Assembly (NCBI GenBank): GCA_001643675.2 | Contig: LSRY02000013.1 | Span: forward strand, 188,501 to 252,500 | Source: Monocercomonoides exilis | Taxonomy: Eukaryota > Preaxostyla > Oxymonadida > Polymastigidae | Length of the DNA stretch: 64,000 nt | Reading direction: 5' to 3' | Shown here: positions 1-11,059 of the stretch, piece by piece | How the letters are laid out: every line of letters begins with the position of its first letter | How positions within the stretch are numbered: the stretch's first letter is position 1 | Made by a program: the position numbers and the translations under genes | Notes under the pieces: model-generated | Told to the model about the DNA's origin: nothing | Seen by the model: the letters and a program-made list of their open reading frames with translations, nothing else | Database searches by the model: none

Positions 1-311
1 CACTAAATCCACAAATTTTCCAAGCTCCTCAGAAAATACGCCAAGAACTTCATCACCATCTGAAAAAAAATCTGTGAAAATAGGAAATGTTGTTTAAAGA
101 AGACAACATTCTTCAATCATTTCAAACTTTGAATAAATGGTAAAAATTCATTTCTTGTTCGTTGCGGTCCAACTGCTCGTGCAATGAAACATAAATTTTC
201 TGCTCCTCTTAAATGTGCCTTTTCATCATGAGTTTGAAAACCTTCGAGAAAATTTGCAGCTTGAAGAAGCATATCTTCAGTAATATCTGAAATCATTCCT
301 TTAATATTCAT
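1..311 (-). CDS. PPP2R1A: PP2A scaffold subunit A (PR65), N-terminal part, cut by window edge
   Basis: Scaffold (A) subunit of protein phosphatase 2A, the HEAT-repeat arch that holds catalytic and B subunits. Only the first two exons lie in the window. Exon 1 is 311-128 and encodes MNIKGMISD..., ending with RTRNEFLPFIQ, which matches the first HEAT repeat of PR65 (family pattern ERTRSELLPFL). A 68 bp intron (127-60; donor gtttga, acceptor ttttttcag) joins in frame to exon 2 (59-1), which reads GDEVLGVFSEELGKFVDLV and matches the next PR65 segment (DEDEVLLALAEQLG). The ATG at 311 is chosen because no upstream in-frame extension is needed and the N-terminus is of normal length. The gene continues beyond base 1. 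It is divergent from the glucosidase gene, with 153 bp between starts. Confidence 0.78.
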
Positions 312-464
312 ATAAGAAATTATTTCAAAAATAATGTTTCAGAATCAAAAAATTAAAATTATTTGCATCCAAGGATTGCAAAGTTAAAACCTATTGACAT
401 TTTTTAAAAAAAGAAATATCCTTCAAAGAATTTTCTTCAAGATGAAATAAATTTATTATATATC

Positions 465-3400
465 ATGATCTTTTTCTTTTTTTTGTTGAAAAGAAAAATG
501 CTCGTGTATGCACTGCTTCTGCTGTCGTCTTTGGTTTATACCGTGGACAGAACAAAATATATGGTGTATGAGGAATCAGGATTTTACAGAAGAAACAGAT
601 CATTATTTCCTGGAGCTGCGCCATTCTATTTGTCCCCAGATGTAACTGTTCACAACACTTCGATAACTGGGATCGTTATAAATAGACTTGAATCAGTTAT
701 TCTTTCTTACACATTTTCCTTTTATGAAGAAGGGATTGTTCGCTTTACTCTCTTTGAAGAAGATGGGTTGTATATGCGTTTGCCGATTTCTGATGTCTTG
801 ATAGATTATGTTGAGCCATGTCCAATTTCAGCAACGAAAGATAATGAAACAATGATTATTAAATTTGGAAATTATCAGATGAAAATTTATTTCAAACGAT
901 TTTTGTTTGAACTTAGTGATGAAAATGGCGTTTACATGATGCTTAACAAAAATAAGATGTTCAATTTCGAACATTACAGAGAACGTCCAAGATGGATGCC
1001 AGAGGTTACTGTGAAATCTTCATCTATAAAAGGAAAAGAATCAACGGTGACAGTTCCATCAACGACTGCTGTTAGACGAAAGCCACTTTCTTTGCCAATT
1101 CCTGGAAAGTATCCTGCCGAAACAGATAATATGTGGGAAGAGACCTGGCGTGGGTTCACAGATTCGAAGCCTCGAGGCCCATCTTCCTTGGGATTGGAAG
1201 TGACATTTGTTGGAATGAGTGATGTTCACGGATTGCCTGAACGAGCGACCACTTTGTCTCTTCCGACCACAAAGGGAAGAGACCCAGTCATCAGAGAACC
1301 TATTCGCTTATATAACACCGATGTCTTCCAATACGAGATGGACTCGCTCCAGCCGCTGTATGGCTCCATCCCGCTGGTTGTTGGGCGGCATCCGATGACA
1401 GGCAGAGCAGCTGGCTGCCTGTGGCTGAATGCAGCAGACACGTGGGTCGACATTGAGAAAGAGCGGGGCACTGACACGTTCAGCACAGGAGTCATTGATG
1501 CAGAGACCGGAGAAATGTACACGAAAAATGGAAGACCCGCCATCAAGACGAACATCACTGTGCATTTCATCAGCGAGGCCGGTCAGATGGACGTGCTGTG
1601 CTGGCCAGGCAACAACAGAAAGAGCAAAAACCAGAACAAAATGAAAAACACAGAGGAAATGAAGCAACAGCAACAGAAGAATGGATCAATCAAAGAGAAC
1701 GAACCAGCCTCAAACAAAACATCTGTCAATGCAACAACAAACAACACATCAACAAGCAATTCGTCTTCAGCCAACAGTCAGACATTTCGAGACAGAGGGC
1801 ATTATCTCACAGGCATGGCATCAGTCATGTGGAAGTATGCTCGGCTGACGGGTGCTCCGTGTCTGCCTCCTCTCTTTGCACTGGGCTACCACCAATGTCG
1901 ATGGAACTATTTCACCGACGCCGAAGTGAGCGGGATTGTGGCTGGGTTTGACGAGCACCGCATTCCGATGGATGTGGTGTGGCTGGATGTGGAGCACACA
2001 GAGAGGAAGAAGTACTTCACGTGGAATAGGCTCAGCTTTCCCGAGCCTGTGGTTATGCAGGAGAAGATGGCGCAGATGGGGCTGAAGCTGGTGACGATTG
2101 TTGATCCGCATGTGAAGCAGGAGGGAGGTTACCCCGTGGGCGGTGAGGCTGGCGTGAACGGCTTCCTCATCCGCACTAGCGATGGCGAGACGCCATTCGA
2201 AGGCAACTGCTGGCCAGGTATCTCAGTCTACCCAGACTTCCTCGACCCCACAACACGCTATTGGTGGAGCGAGTATTTCTCCGCTGCACCTCGACGATTC
2301 GGAGAATCTTCTGAGATTCTGCAGGCGACGGGGCAGGCGTGGAGTGCATCGACGCTTGGCACGCCCATCCTGCACCACTGGAACGATATGAACGAGCCAA
2401 CTGTATTTGACGGGCCGGAGACTTCGATGCCGAAGGACTGCCTGCATTTGGATGGAAGAGAGCATCGCGAGGTGCACAATGTGTTTGGACACCACTTTGT
2501 GATGGCGACTCATCAAGGGATGAGCACAAGATACGCCTTCACTTCGAAGATACAATACCAGTCATCTTCAGCAGCTGCCTCTGCCACTGCACGGAAGCAC
2601 TCTCAACCGCTGCCGATGCAGGCAGAGCGGCCGTTCATCCTCACTCGCTCGTTCTTTGCAGGCACGCAGCGCTATGCAGCCATGTGGACAGGAGACAACA
2701 CAGCCAGCTGGAGCCAGCTGAGAGGAGGGATAGCGATGCTGCTGACGATGTCGGTGAGCGGGTTCCCGTTTGTTGGCACAGACATCGGTGGGTTCTTCTT
2801 TGACCCCACACCTGAGCTGATGATCAGATGGTACCAGGCTGCTGCATTCACCCCGTTCTTCCGGTCGCATGCCCATCTGGACACGAAACACAGAGAGCCG
2901 TGGATGTTTGAAGCAACCGACAAGGACATCATGAGAGAAGCCATCATTGGCAGATACAAGCTGCTCCCGCTGTTCTACACGCTATTCCACGAGGCGGCTG
3001 ATGTTGGGCTGCCAGTCATGCGGCCTGTGTGGATGGAGTGCGCGTGGGAGCTGCCTCGCACGATGGATACGAGCGAAATTGCAGGATTCAAGCAGCAGAC
3101 AACTGAAAATGTTGAGGAATCGAAGAAACAGAATGAAGGGAATACAGAAGATAATGATGAGCAACAAGAAGCATCAACAAATTCTTCAAATGAATCAGAT
3201 GAAAATAAGAAAACCGAACAAACAAACAGCACAAAGCCGAACGAGAGGCTTTTGGAAGAAAGAAAAAAAGCAGCAAAACTACGAAAAGAAGAGAAGAAGA
3301 GGGAGCGTTTGAGAACAGAGCATTTTTATGCTGACGAAGAGACGTTTATGGTTGGGTCATCGTTTTATGTTGTGCCCATCACAGAGTCTGGTATCAAGAC

Positions 3401-4532
3401 AAAGACGATCTATCTTCCACCCTATCGCAATCCAGATGCGCTCAGCAGAGACACAAAAGAAGCAGACGAATTATCAGAGCCTTCTTTTTCACCAAACATC
3501 ACACAGCCTCCTGTTGACCGAAGTGGCTGTCTGCTATGGTATTCACATGCAACTGGAAGAAGCTACAACGCGTGCCGCAGCCACCCCATTCAGATGGCTG
3601 TGCGGCGCAGTCACATTCCAGTCTTCCAGCGCGGCGGGTCGGTTGTGCCGACGTGGCAGCGCTACCGACGCTCCTCGTTCCACATGATCAACGACCCACT
3701 CACGCTGATTGTGGCACCTGATGGCAACGGACAGGCAGAAGGAGAGCTGTTTATGGACGATGGGCACTCACACGCATGGGCAGCGCTGGGACACATGGCG
3801 AGGAGAAGGTTCAGTATGAGGAAGCATGTGTTTGATGTGCTGGACGAGGCAGGGAAAGCTGCCAATAACACAACCACATCCACAACTACGGTAAGTAATG
3901 AAGCTCAAAAGAAGACGAGCTTACTGGGAAAACTGTTTGGGAAAGGAGCAGGAAAAGCAGAAGTTGGATCGAAAAAGCCGTCAAAGCCCACAGCTACGCT
4001 GACAATCACAAACAGAGACATTCCTCAGCCGCCTGTTGGCTTCAGACACATCACAAGCACAGACTACTATGCAGGGCTGATTTCTTCGATGCGCCAGGCA
4101 GCTGCACAAGTATCAGCACTGTCATCAAACAGAACATCTTCTCCTTCATCTTCTAATTCTAATTCTTCTTCTAATTCAAGCACAAATGCATCAGCGTATG
4201 ATGCAGCAGTTGATGCAGCGATTGAGTCTGTCTTTGAGCCTCTTGTGTTTCCACCATTTATCGATTCAGACTCACCGCCACTGCAGTCGACGTGGGCAGA
4301 GATCAAAGAAAGAAGCTGGGTGGAAAAGATCATTTTGCGGGGGCAGCCTACAGAGCCATTCAAAGCTGTGCTGCGTATTAAAAAACAGAAAGAACAGGGA
4401 AAGAATGAAGAAAAATTGGTTGAGGAGATTCCAATTGCTTTTGAATATACACCACACAGCAACACTGCAACGCTTGTTATTCCGAAACAGGCGAGAACAT
4501 GCGAAGATTGGGATATTATCATAACAATTTAA
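465..4532 (+). CDS. GANAB: ER glucosidase II alpha subunit (glycoside hydrolase family 31)
   Basis: Intronless 1355-residue GH31 enzyme. Glucosidase II trims the two inner glucoses from N-glycans in the ER lumen. It starts with a hydrophobic signal segment; ATG 465 or the in-frame ATG at 498 could initiate, and the second gives a cleaner signal peptide. Visible motifs are VVWLDVEH, then WNDMNEP with the nucleophile Asp at residue 641, then the GPE...HREVHN segment typical of glucosidase II, then WTGDNTASW with the likely acid/base Asp744, and FFRSHAH. At 1355 residues it is several hundred longer than animal GANAB. The excess is Asn/Ser/Glu/Lys-rich insertions near residues 381-442, 871-952, 1129-1180 and 1212-1255. 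There is no KDEL-like tail, as expected for a subunit retained through its beta partner. Alpha-glucosidases or alpha-xylosidases of GH31 are less likely because of the GPE/HRxVHN block. Confidence 0.93.
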   Translation: MIFFFFLLKRKMLVYALLLLSSLVYTVDRTKYMVYEESGFYRRNRSLFPGAAPFYLSPDVTVHNTSITGIVINRLESVILSYTFSFYEEGIVRFTLFEEDGLYMRLPISDVLIDYVEPCPISATKDNETMIIKFGNYQMKIYFKRFLFELSDENGVYMMLNKNKMFNFEHYRERPRWMPEVTVKSSSIKGKESTVTVPSTTAVRRKPLSLPIPGKYPAETDNMWEETWRGFTDSKPRGPSSLGLEVTFVGMSDVHGLPERATTLSLPTTKGRDPVIREPIRLYNTDVFQYEMDSLQPLYGSIPLVVGRHPMTGRAAGCLWLNAADTWVDIEKERGTDTFSTGVIDAETGEMYTKNGRPAIKTNITVHFISEAGQMDVLCWPGNNRKSKNQNKMKNTEEMKQQQQKNGSIKENEPASNKTSVNATTNNTSTSNSSSANSQTFRDRGHYLTGMASVMWKYARLTGAPCLPPLFALGYHQCRWNYFTDAEVSGIVAGFDEHRIPMDVVWLDVEHTERKKYFTWNRLSFPEPVVMQEKMAQMGLKLVTIVDPHVKQEGGYPVGGEAGVNGFLIRTSDGETPFEGNCWPGISVYPDFLDPTTRYWWSEYFSAAPRRFGESSEILQATGQAWSASTLGTPILHHWNDMNEPTVFDGPETSMPKDCLHLDGREHREVHNVFGHHFVMATHQGMSTRYAFTSKIQYQSSSAAASATARKHSQPLPMQAERPFILTRSFFAGTQRYAAMWTGDNTASWSQLRGGIAMLLTMSVSGFPFVGTDIGGFFFDPTPELMIRWYQAAAFTPFFRSHAHLDTKHREPWMFEATDKDIMREAIIGRYKLLPLFYTLFHEAADVGLPVMRPVWMECAWELPRTMDTSEIAGFKQQTTENVEESKKQNEGNTEDNDEQQEASTNSSNESDENKKTEQTNSTKPNERLLEERKKAAKLRKEEKKRERLRTEHFYADEETFMVGSSFYVVPITESGIKTKTIYLPPYRNPDALSRDTKEADELSEPSFSPNITQPPVDRSGCLLWYSHATGRSYNACRSHPIQMAVRRSHIPVFQRGGSVVPTWQRYRRSSFHMINDPLTLIVAPDGNGQAEGELFMDDGHSHAWAALGHMARRRFSMRKHVFDVLDEAGKAANNTTTSTTTVSNEAQKKTSLLGKLFGKGAGKAEVGSKKPSKPTATLTITNRDIPQPPVGFRHITSTDYYAGLISSMRQAAAQVSALSSNRTSSPSSSNSNSSSNSSTNASAYDAAVDAAIESVFEPLVFPPFIDSDSPPLQSTWAEIKERSWVEKIILRGQPTEPFKAVLRIKKQKEQGKNEEKLVEEIPIAFEYTPHSNTATLVIPKQARTCEDWDIIITI

Positions 4533-4820
4533 CTGAATTATTTTACAAGTCAACTGTTGCTTCGCTATTTCACTTCACATTTATGTTCATTTGTTTACAT
4601 TCTTGCGTAATATTGTTGCATTGCTTTTTCATTTCTTCCATTTCATTGAATGTGATATTGTTTAAATTTCACCCGCATATTTTTATTTTCTTTTCAGAAG
4701 AGTAAAATAAAATTAAAACGAAGTGAACTTTAGTTATGAATAAATCTTTGAAACAGTAAATATTGAAGAGAAGAAGATAAAAAAATGAGACAGAATGTTT
4801 TGTGATTTTTTTGTTTCGAA

Positions 4821-5491
4821 TCAACGCTCAGCTCTGACAGAGCACAGTCTTTGAGCTCTTCTGAGGATAGCATCTTTGGAGGAATCGTACTAAGAATTTG
4901 AATTAATTCCGATTGAATCGCGTTTTAAAAAAACATATTTAAAGAACAAAAAGGATCACACTTCTTTTTCTTTCCCTGGAACCTCCAAAATAGCGGGCAA
5001 TGGAGAAGAAAAATCTTCAATTGTTTCTCGGATCATTTCAGCAATCTGAAAAACACGAATAATAAATATTAACAATGCATCATGAAGAAAAGGAAATTGA
5101 TACGTGTTGTGTGATAATCAAAATTCCAATGTCTGGACGTGTAGTGAATTTATGAAAAGCTTCTGCAACTTGGTCTTGAGTAGTTTCTTAAAAAAGAAAA
5201 AAATAAATTATTTTTTATTTATTTTCAAAGGTAAATCCAATACATTCATTATTCTCAAAATAGTAATTAACAATGCAAACTGGAATCAACAATAAAGTAA
5301 TTTGTGTTGTGAGAATTGTCCATGTTGCCAAGCCCGGTGAGCAAAAGACCAGTGACCAAATCCTGAAATAGAATGCAAATAGAAGAATTTTCAAAGTTCA
5401 TATTTTAATAAAATTAAAGTTAAACTCGGCGGCATACTTCTTCTCCAATTACAGCAATCAGTAAGCTTCCTTCACGCACTCTTTTTGTCAT
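4821..5491 (-). CDS. ATP6V1F: V-type ATPase subunit F (five exons)
   Basis: Subunit F of the V1 sector, part of the central rotor stalk of the vacuolar proton pump. No single long ORF exists; the gene is assembled from five exons: 5491-5438, 5362-5281, 5186-5104, 5045-4962 and 4889-4821 (124 codons with stop). All junctions are GT-AG and keep frame; donors are gtatgc, gtttgc, gtatca and gtgtga. The 123-residue product matches the usual length (about 120). It starts MTKRVREGSLLIAVIGEE, then DLVTGLLLTGLGN, then TTQDQVAEAFHKF, then DIGILIITQHIAEMIRETI, then LPAILEVPGKEKEYD and DAILRRAQ. These follow the family pattern GDEDTVTGFLL, IGIILINQYIAEMVR, PAVLEIPSKEHPYD, ILRRAKG. It is convergent with the glucosidase gene. 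Confidence 0.92.
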
Positions 5492-5625
5492 TTCACTTTA
5501 CTCATGGGTATGATCACAATAAAAATAAAGTTGTGGGTATCGGTTCAATTAATAGTTTTCTTTCTATTTGTGTTTCTAGTGAATAAACGATTCATTAAAA
5601 AGAATTTTATTAATTAATATTTACG

Positions 5626-8158
5626 ATGGCGCATCGGGTAAGTAATGTATTGAGAAATCGACATCCCTATCAACAAACATCTTTCAAACGAGATCCAACG
5701 ACCGTATGAATTGATTATAATTTTGAAATCTCTTTCAAATTTAAAAACAATTAAATTTTACATTTGCTTTACGTTATTTTCGTAGATTGCACTTGCTCAT
5801 GGGAATCTCGGCTTGATTAAAATAAAAGAATTATTACAAAATGAAGAACTCACAGAAGAATCAAAGCTTGAGGTAAACTTTCTTTATATCTCTATTACAT
5901 ATTTTTTAACATTTTTTTACACGGAAAACAAAGACACTTCATCTTTTGAGTCCATTGTTATCAAATCAAGAAACAAAATTGCGCGCAATAATGCTTGGTA
6001 TGTCTCTTTTTTGATTTTTTTTATTGTTTTATGAACTCTTCTTGGGTTTAACGTATTAAAGAACTTCCACTTCTTGTTGTTAGTTTTCTTCATTCTCATA
6101 TTCCCGAGACTCGAATGGTTGCAGCTGATATTATTGGGTCTATTTCGCTAGTTCCTCAAGGAATTGACATGCTCATGACTACAAATGTTGCCCTTACCCT
6201 TTCGGAAATGCTTAGAGATAGGGACATTCGCTGTAAAAAAAGTGCTGCAAAAGCTTTGTGGAAAATGAGTGAAAGTTTAATACTTTTTCAGTTTTATTTC
6301 ATATAATTGTTATAATAAATTTTTTTATGACTTAACTATAAAATTGATTTCATGCAGCTGCTGAAGGTGAAAAGCTTATCACATCAACAGGAGGATGCAT
6401 CCAGCTTATCAGCAAAGCAATCATTTTTCCATCAATCGAGGTGAGGCAATTCTTTTTATTCATCTCTGAAAATTTCCTTCAACATTTTTCTCTTGCTTAT
6501 TTTAGATGGTCATTTGTGGGATCATTCAAAATGTATCTCAAAACGAAGAAGCAGCAGATATTGTGTCAAGCTGCGATATTCTGCCTCGGCTGATGGGAGT
6601 TGTGGAGAGATACACTAAAAACAGGGAAGCTGCTGTTTCTGCCATTTCTTCGCTTTTCAACTGCACAAGAACAAACATTGTATGCTTTTTTTCCCCATGC
6701 TAATTAGCTCTTAAATGTTGTATCTATTTTTTTGTTTTATATCAAATTGATATTTGAAACCTAATTTGTTTGTGTGGATAATTCTTCAAAAGGGCAAAAG
6801 AGCAGCCGTCGAGAACGACTTTGTCATGCGAGCCGGTGCCATTGTTGACTCAACCTTGTCTCTTGTTCCGTATGAGCAGAGCATCAATGCACACGATGTG
6901 ACACTCGAATGTCTGGAAGAAGTGGCAGAGAAGACGCGACACGCGCGGCGGATGCGGTTTCTGGACGGAGTGTGCAGCGAGCGGATAATTGAGCGGGAAG
7001 AGATGGAAGTGGCTGAGCGGCAGAAGGAGAGGGACGAGCGGAGGAGCGCAGAGAGAGAGCAAAGAAGGGCAGAGCACGAAGAGATGGGTATTCCGCTGGA
7101 CGAAGAGGAGGAGGCAGAGAGGAGGCAGATTGAGGACGAGGAAGACGCGATGGACGAGTGGATGCTGCAGCAGCAGAGGGAGATCGACGAGAATGTGTTT
7201 GCAGACTCGGAACAAGGGCAGATATTGACTATAAGAGCGACAGCAATGGGTTTGATATTTTTATAAATGAATTTTTTAAATTGGATTTAACTGCTATTTA
7301 ATTTCAATCATCAAAAATTATCATTTTGATGATGTCACTTCTTAATTTTGAAACTGAATTCAAAAAAAATTTTTTTGAATGCCAACTGAAGGCGTGCTGT
7401 CACATCTGATGTTTTCGCTCAACGGCCGCAAAGCAGCTCTGCCAGCAGACACAACTCCACTCGAAGAAGACCTGGCCATTGCGGTGACAGCGTGTGCGGC
7501 TGAAGACAAGGAGCTTGGCGAGATCAAAAAGAAAGAGGCAGAAGAAGCGCGGCTGAGAGAGGCAGAGATGGAAAAGCAGAGGCTGATTGAGGAAGCAGCG
7601 AAGGCTGAGCTGGGCGAGGAGATAGGTGCAGCAGAGGAAGGCGACGAGAACAGGAGTGAGGAAGGAGGGATGTATGGAGACGAAGATACACAAGGCAGCG
7701 AGGACGGGGAGACAGGGAAAGAAAGCTACGGCGAAGGCAAAGGGGATGTGGATGGGATGGACAGCACACGTCTGTCGGAAGAGCTGCCAGACGAAGACGG
7801 TGTGGATGAAGAGATGCTGATGAGCGACAATGTTCAAGTGCCACAGGAGATTGAGCAGACTAACATTGAACCGGAGCCTGCTGCTCCTCAGCCATATGGA
7901 TCAACAGCATCGTCTGCAGAGAAGGTCGATCAACTCAGCAGTTCGCCAATTGATCTGCCTCTTGTTTCTTTGATGGTGGACGCGTTGCTCAGCTGCGAGC
8001 CACTGACTTCCTGGCACGCTTTTTCTGCACTTGCTTTTCTTTGTGAATTGCCAGCGGGGAAAAGAGCTTTTCTCAGAGAAGCTGCAGCCAAAAACGCACA
8101 TCCTGCAATGGTACAAGAAGTGTTAAAGTTTGTTGGAAGAACGCACAGATATTTGTGA
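5626..8158 (+). CDS. Armadillo-repeat protein resembling radial spoke protein RSPH14, with long acidic tail
   Basis: Eight exons: 5626-5703, 5786-5872, 5934-5997, 6062-6274, 6358-6440, 6506-6679, 6793-7249 and 7392-8158, giving 640 residues. Start ATG 5626 (MAHRVSNVLRNRHPY). The segment FKRDPTTIALAHGNLGLIKI resembles the start of RSPH14/RTDR1 (DPT.I..A.G..ALPKL..ELQ), and ARM-like helical repeats follow (LLSPLLSNQETKLRAIML, MLRDRDIRCKKSAAKALWKM, CGIIQNVSQNEEAADIV). RSPH14 is a radial-spoke component of motile cilia, and the organism also carries IFT139. Unlike RSPH14 (about 350 residues), this protein carries a Glu/Arg-rich, probably coiled-coil region over residues ~265-470 and ends in a helical block. 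The family call rests on recognition by eye. A generic ARM protein is the alternative. Confidence 0.6.
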
Positions 8159-8345
8159 ACAAACTCTACTTCAAAATATTCTCTCTTACACTGTTACTTA
8201 TCTTATATCAATTTATTATCATTTCACAATTTCTTTTATTTGTTTAAGTTGAATTTGTATAAAAATTGATTAGATCATGTCATGTATTATTCATTGAAAA
8301 AAAGGAAAATAATCTAAACATCAGAATTTTTTCGTGGAACTGTGC

Positions 8346-10029
8346 ATGGACGAGCAAATATTAGAGGAAAAATTGCCAATAGATGATTTTTTGAAAATGC
8401 ATACGGCTTATGATCTTTTACCAGAAAGCGGAAAGGTGGTTGTGATTGATGTTGGTCTTTCCATTAGTAGTGCCTTTCAGGCTCTTGCTGAAAATGGTTT
8501 GTCGCATTTACTGGCTTTAAAAAAATAGTGTGTAAATGGTTTGCTCGTAGGAATAACTTCTGCTCCTCTATGGGATGGAAAACGTCAAGAATACAGTGGA
8601 ATGCTAACTGTGACCGATATGGCTGAACTTTTAATTGAATTCTACACATTTCTGACAAAAGAGGAATTTGAGACAAGTTTGGACATTGTCACAATTAGAG
8701 AATGGAATCGAACACGTCGTATGAAGCCTGTTGTTAAAAAAACAGAAGGCTCAGGAGGAACAGTGACAGAAGAGAAACTTCAACTTGCCCGTTTGATTGC
8801 CTTTCATTTTTTAGTAAAGGATATAAGTAATTTTTGTAATTATCACTATTAGCTCGCACACCACTGATATTTGTCCATCCTGAAGCATCGTTATACGATA
8901 CTGCAAAGGCACTTCTCGCACATCACATTCACAGGGGTCCGGTTTTGGACACTGATACAAACACCGTTCTCCATGTCATTACTCATGCAAGGATCATTCG
9001 CTATCTTGTTTCTCATGTTTGTTTATTATTTTTTTTCAAATAGTTTGTGAAGTCTTTTTTAATTGTTACTGTTTGATAATCAGTGGAAAAGTGATCGTCG
9101 GCTCTTACAACGTACAATGTCATCGCTTGGCATAGGCGTTTTTGCGAAGCTTGGAAACCAGGAAGAGACAAAAGACAATTCTGAAGAAAGTCCAAAAGGG
9201 CAAGATGATGAAAAGCCAGAGAACAAAGAATTTTTGTCAGGCGAAGAAAAATCATCATCAAGTGAAAATGATCCAAAGAAAGAAGAGAACGCAGACGAGG
9301 CATCAAAAGCCAAGAAAGAGCAGAGAGAGTCGCAAGGCGACGAAGTGGTGTGTGTGTCGTCGAGTGCGACAGTCATTGAAGTTCTGCGGCTGATGCAGCG
9401 GAAGCATCTGTCGGCTGTGCCTGTTGTTGAAGGCGTCGGCTGTGAGAAGGAAAACGAGATGGTTCCACGTCATCTGCAGGCGAAGTGGAAGAAGGAAGCG
9501 GAAGAAAAAGAGAAGGAGAAGGGGAAAGAGAATGAAGGAGTAGAAGAGAAGAAAGAAGAGAAACAGAAAGAAGATGAAAGAGAAGCGGAGATGAATGCGA
9601 CGAGCAGCAATGGAACACGAAAGAGAGGGAAAGTTGTGGGTCTGTATTCTCTTTCAGATATCCGCTATCTTCCGTTGCATCGTCTTCACTCGGCACTTTC
9701 GATGAATGTGATGCAAGCTCTACGTACAAGACGAGGATTAAATGTATGGCTTTGTTTTATTAAAATGTGACTTCTTTTCTTTTCTTTTCTTTTCTTTTCT
9801 TTTCTTTTCTTTGTATTTTCATTCATTCATTCATTCATTCATTAATCAGATCCCTCCTCTCATCGATGGCCAGCCGAAAGTGCACACGTGCCACCGGAAC
9901 GACAAGCTGGTGGATGTGCTGAAGATTCTGGCAGGCAACAACATCCACCGGGCAGTTGTTGTTGACGACGAAGGGTGTCTCGACGGCGTCATCTCAGTCA
10001 ACGACATCCTCCGCTTCTTCACTTCATAA
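8346..10029 (+). CDS. SNF4: AMPK gamma subunit (four CBS domains), with charged insertions
   Basis: Regulatory gamma subunit of the SNF1/AMP-activated kinase, which senses AMP/ATP. Exons: 8346-8496, 8551-8790, 8853-9016, 9084-9743 and 9850-10029 (464 residues). The start is ATG 8346; an in-frame codon further upstream (8334) is GTG and is not used. CBS1 (YDLLPESGKVVVIDVG, ITSAPLWDGKRQ, GMLTVTDM) matches the AMPK gamma pattern [21 protein letters not shown]. CBS2 contains RTPLIFVHPEASLYD, HHIHRGPVLD and HVITHARI. CBS3 begins near residue 273 but is split after VPVVEG by a Lys/Glu-rich insert of about 65 residues (~300-366) before GKVVGLYSLSDI. CBS4 is in the last exon (KLVDVLKILAGNNIHRAVVV). 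A second acidic linker lies between CBS2 and CBS3. The last intron carries a CTTTT/ATTC microsatellite. Confidence 0.9.
9773..9845 (+). repeat. Two adjacent microsatellites, (TTTTC)n then (ATTC)n, inside an AMPK gamma intron
   Basis: Pentamer TTTTC repeats run about 9773-9812, followed by ATTC tetramers about 9820-9842, ending just before the acceptor at 9848-9849. The pyrimidine-rich array doubles as the polypyrimidine tract of the last intron. Confidence 0.9.
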
Positions 10030-11059
10030 TGGTTGTGTATGTACTCTGCTCCATTTGCTGAAGTTTTGTTTTTGCTTTGTTTTTGGTTGTCATTATAAGT
10101 AAATAAATAGTTATTTTTTGTTGCGAATGAAGTGAGATATTTTTCTTTTTATTGAATCTTTACATTTATTAATCAGAATCAATGAATTTCGTATTGTCAA
10201 GTTTGTTTCTCATAAATCAATCATCCATCTCAATTATCGTAGTTCTCTTATCTCCTTCATTCTTTTTCGATTTTCAAATTTCGTTAGAAGATTTTTGGGT
10301 CACTTCAAGCACTTTTTTTGTTTATTTGAATCATAAATAGAGCAACATCAATTAGAACTATTTGTCAAAAGAAACATATAACTCAAACTTTTTTACCATA
10401 AAAAATCAGAAAAGCCTTATAATGAGTTATTCGCCGGAACGCTTATTTTTGAGCATTGTTCATTTTCGTATTTGGTTCTAATAAATGCTTTGCAAATGCA
10501 ATAGTTATTCCTCGATTTTTGATTGTGTTTTCTTTTTCATAATATGAATTTCTTGTTTTTTTTTTTTTTTTTTTTTCAAGTTTCGACAGAAAAAATTTTT
10601 TGACTCTGTCTGAAACCAATTCGACAAAGAATTATAATTTTCGATTTTGGCATCGAGTGTTTCCAATCACTTCCATTTTTTTGTATTGAGTGAAAAAAAT
10701 ATTTATAAAATGCTATCCGATTTCATCAACATTTTGATTTTTTGGAGATAACCTCTTTTTCCACCAACAGCAAAAAACACCGAAAAAAATAAAAAAGATT
10801 TTCAAATTGGTGTTTTATGTTTTAATTCTATTGAAAATTTTCAGTTGTTTAGTATTCATTCAATTAAAACAACACAAACTCATTAATCTTAAGATCAAAA
10901 ATTTAAAAAAGCGCTATTCATTTTAAAAAACAATGAAAGTTAAAAAGTTTCATTTCTTAATTTCTAGTTTGATAATTTCAATAAAATAATAATAAACAAT
11001 GAAATGAACCGACGTGGAGATACAGTTAAATACAAGAAGCGATATTTAATTAGACTTTC
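10030..11059. other. Intergenic, convergent gene ends
   Basis: AT-rich spacer between the stops of the AMPK gamma (+) and HEAT-repeat (-) genes. It contains a T homopolymer of about 20 at 10556-10576 and scattered A/T runs. I see no coding potential, tRNA or repeat family. Confidence 0.6.

Noticed and set aside
3892-3897. GTAAGT inside the glucosidase II reading frame
   Set aside because: The frame stays open on both sides, no in-frame acceptor gives a better protein, and the donor style differs from the local GTNTGN preference.
5104-5295. Plus-strand ORF across the V-ATPase F region
   Set aside because: It is the shadow of minus-strand exons 2-3 and the intron between them, which encode clear V-ATPase F sequence.
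8334-8345. Apparent upstream start of AMPK gamma at 8334
   Set aside because: The codon is GTG. The first ATG in frame is 8346, and nuclear eukaryotic genes rarely use GTG.
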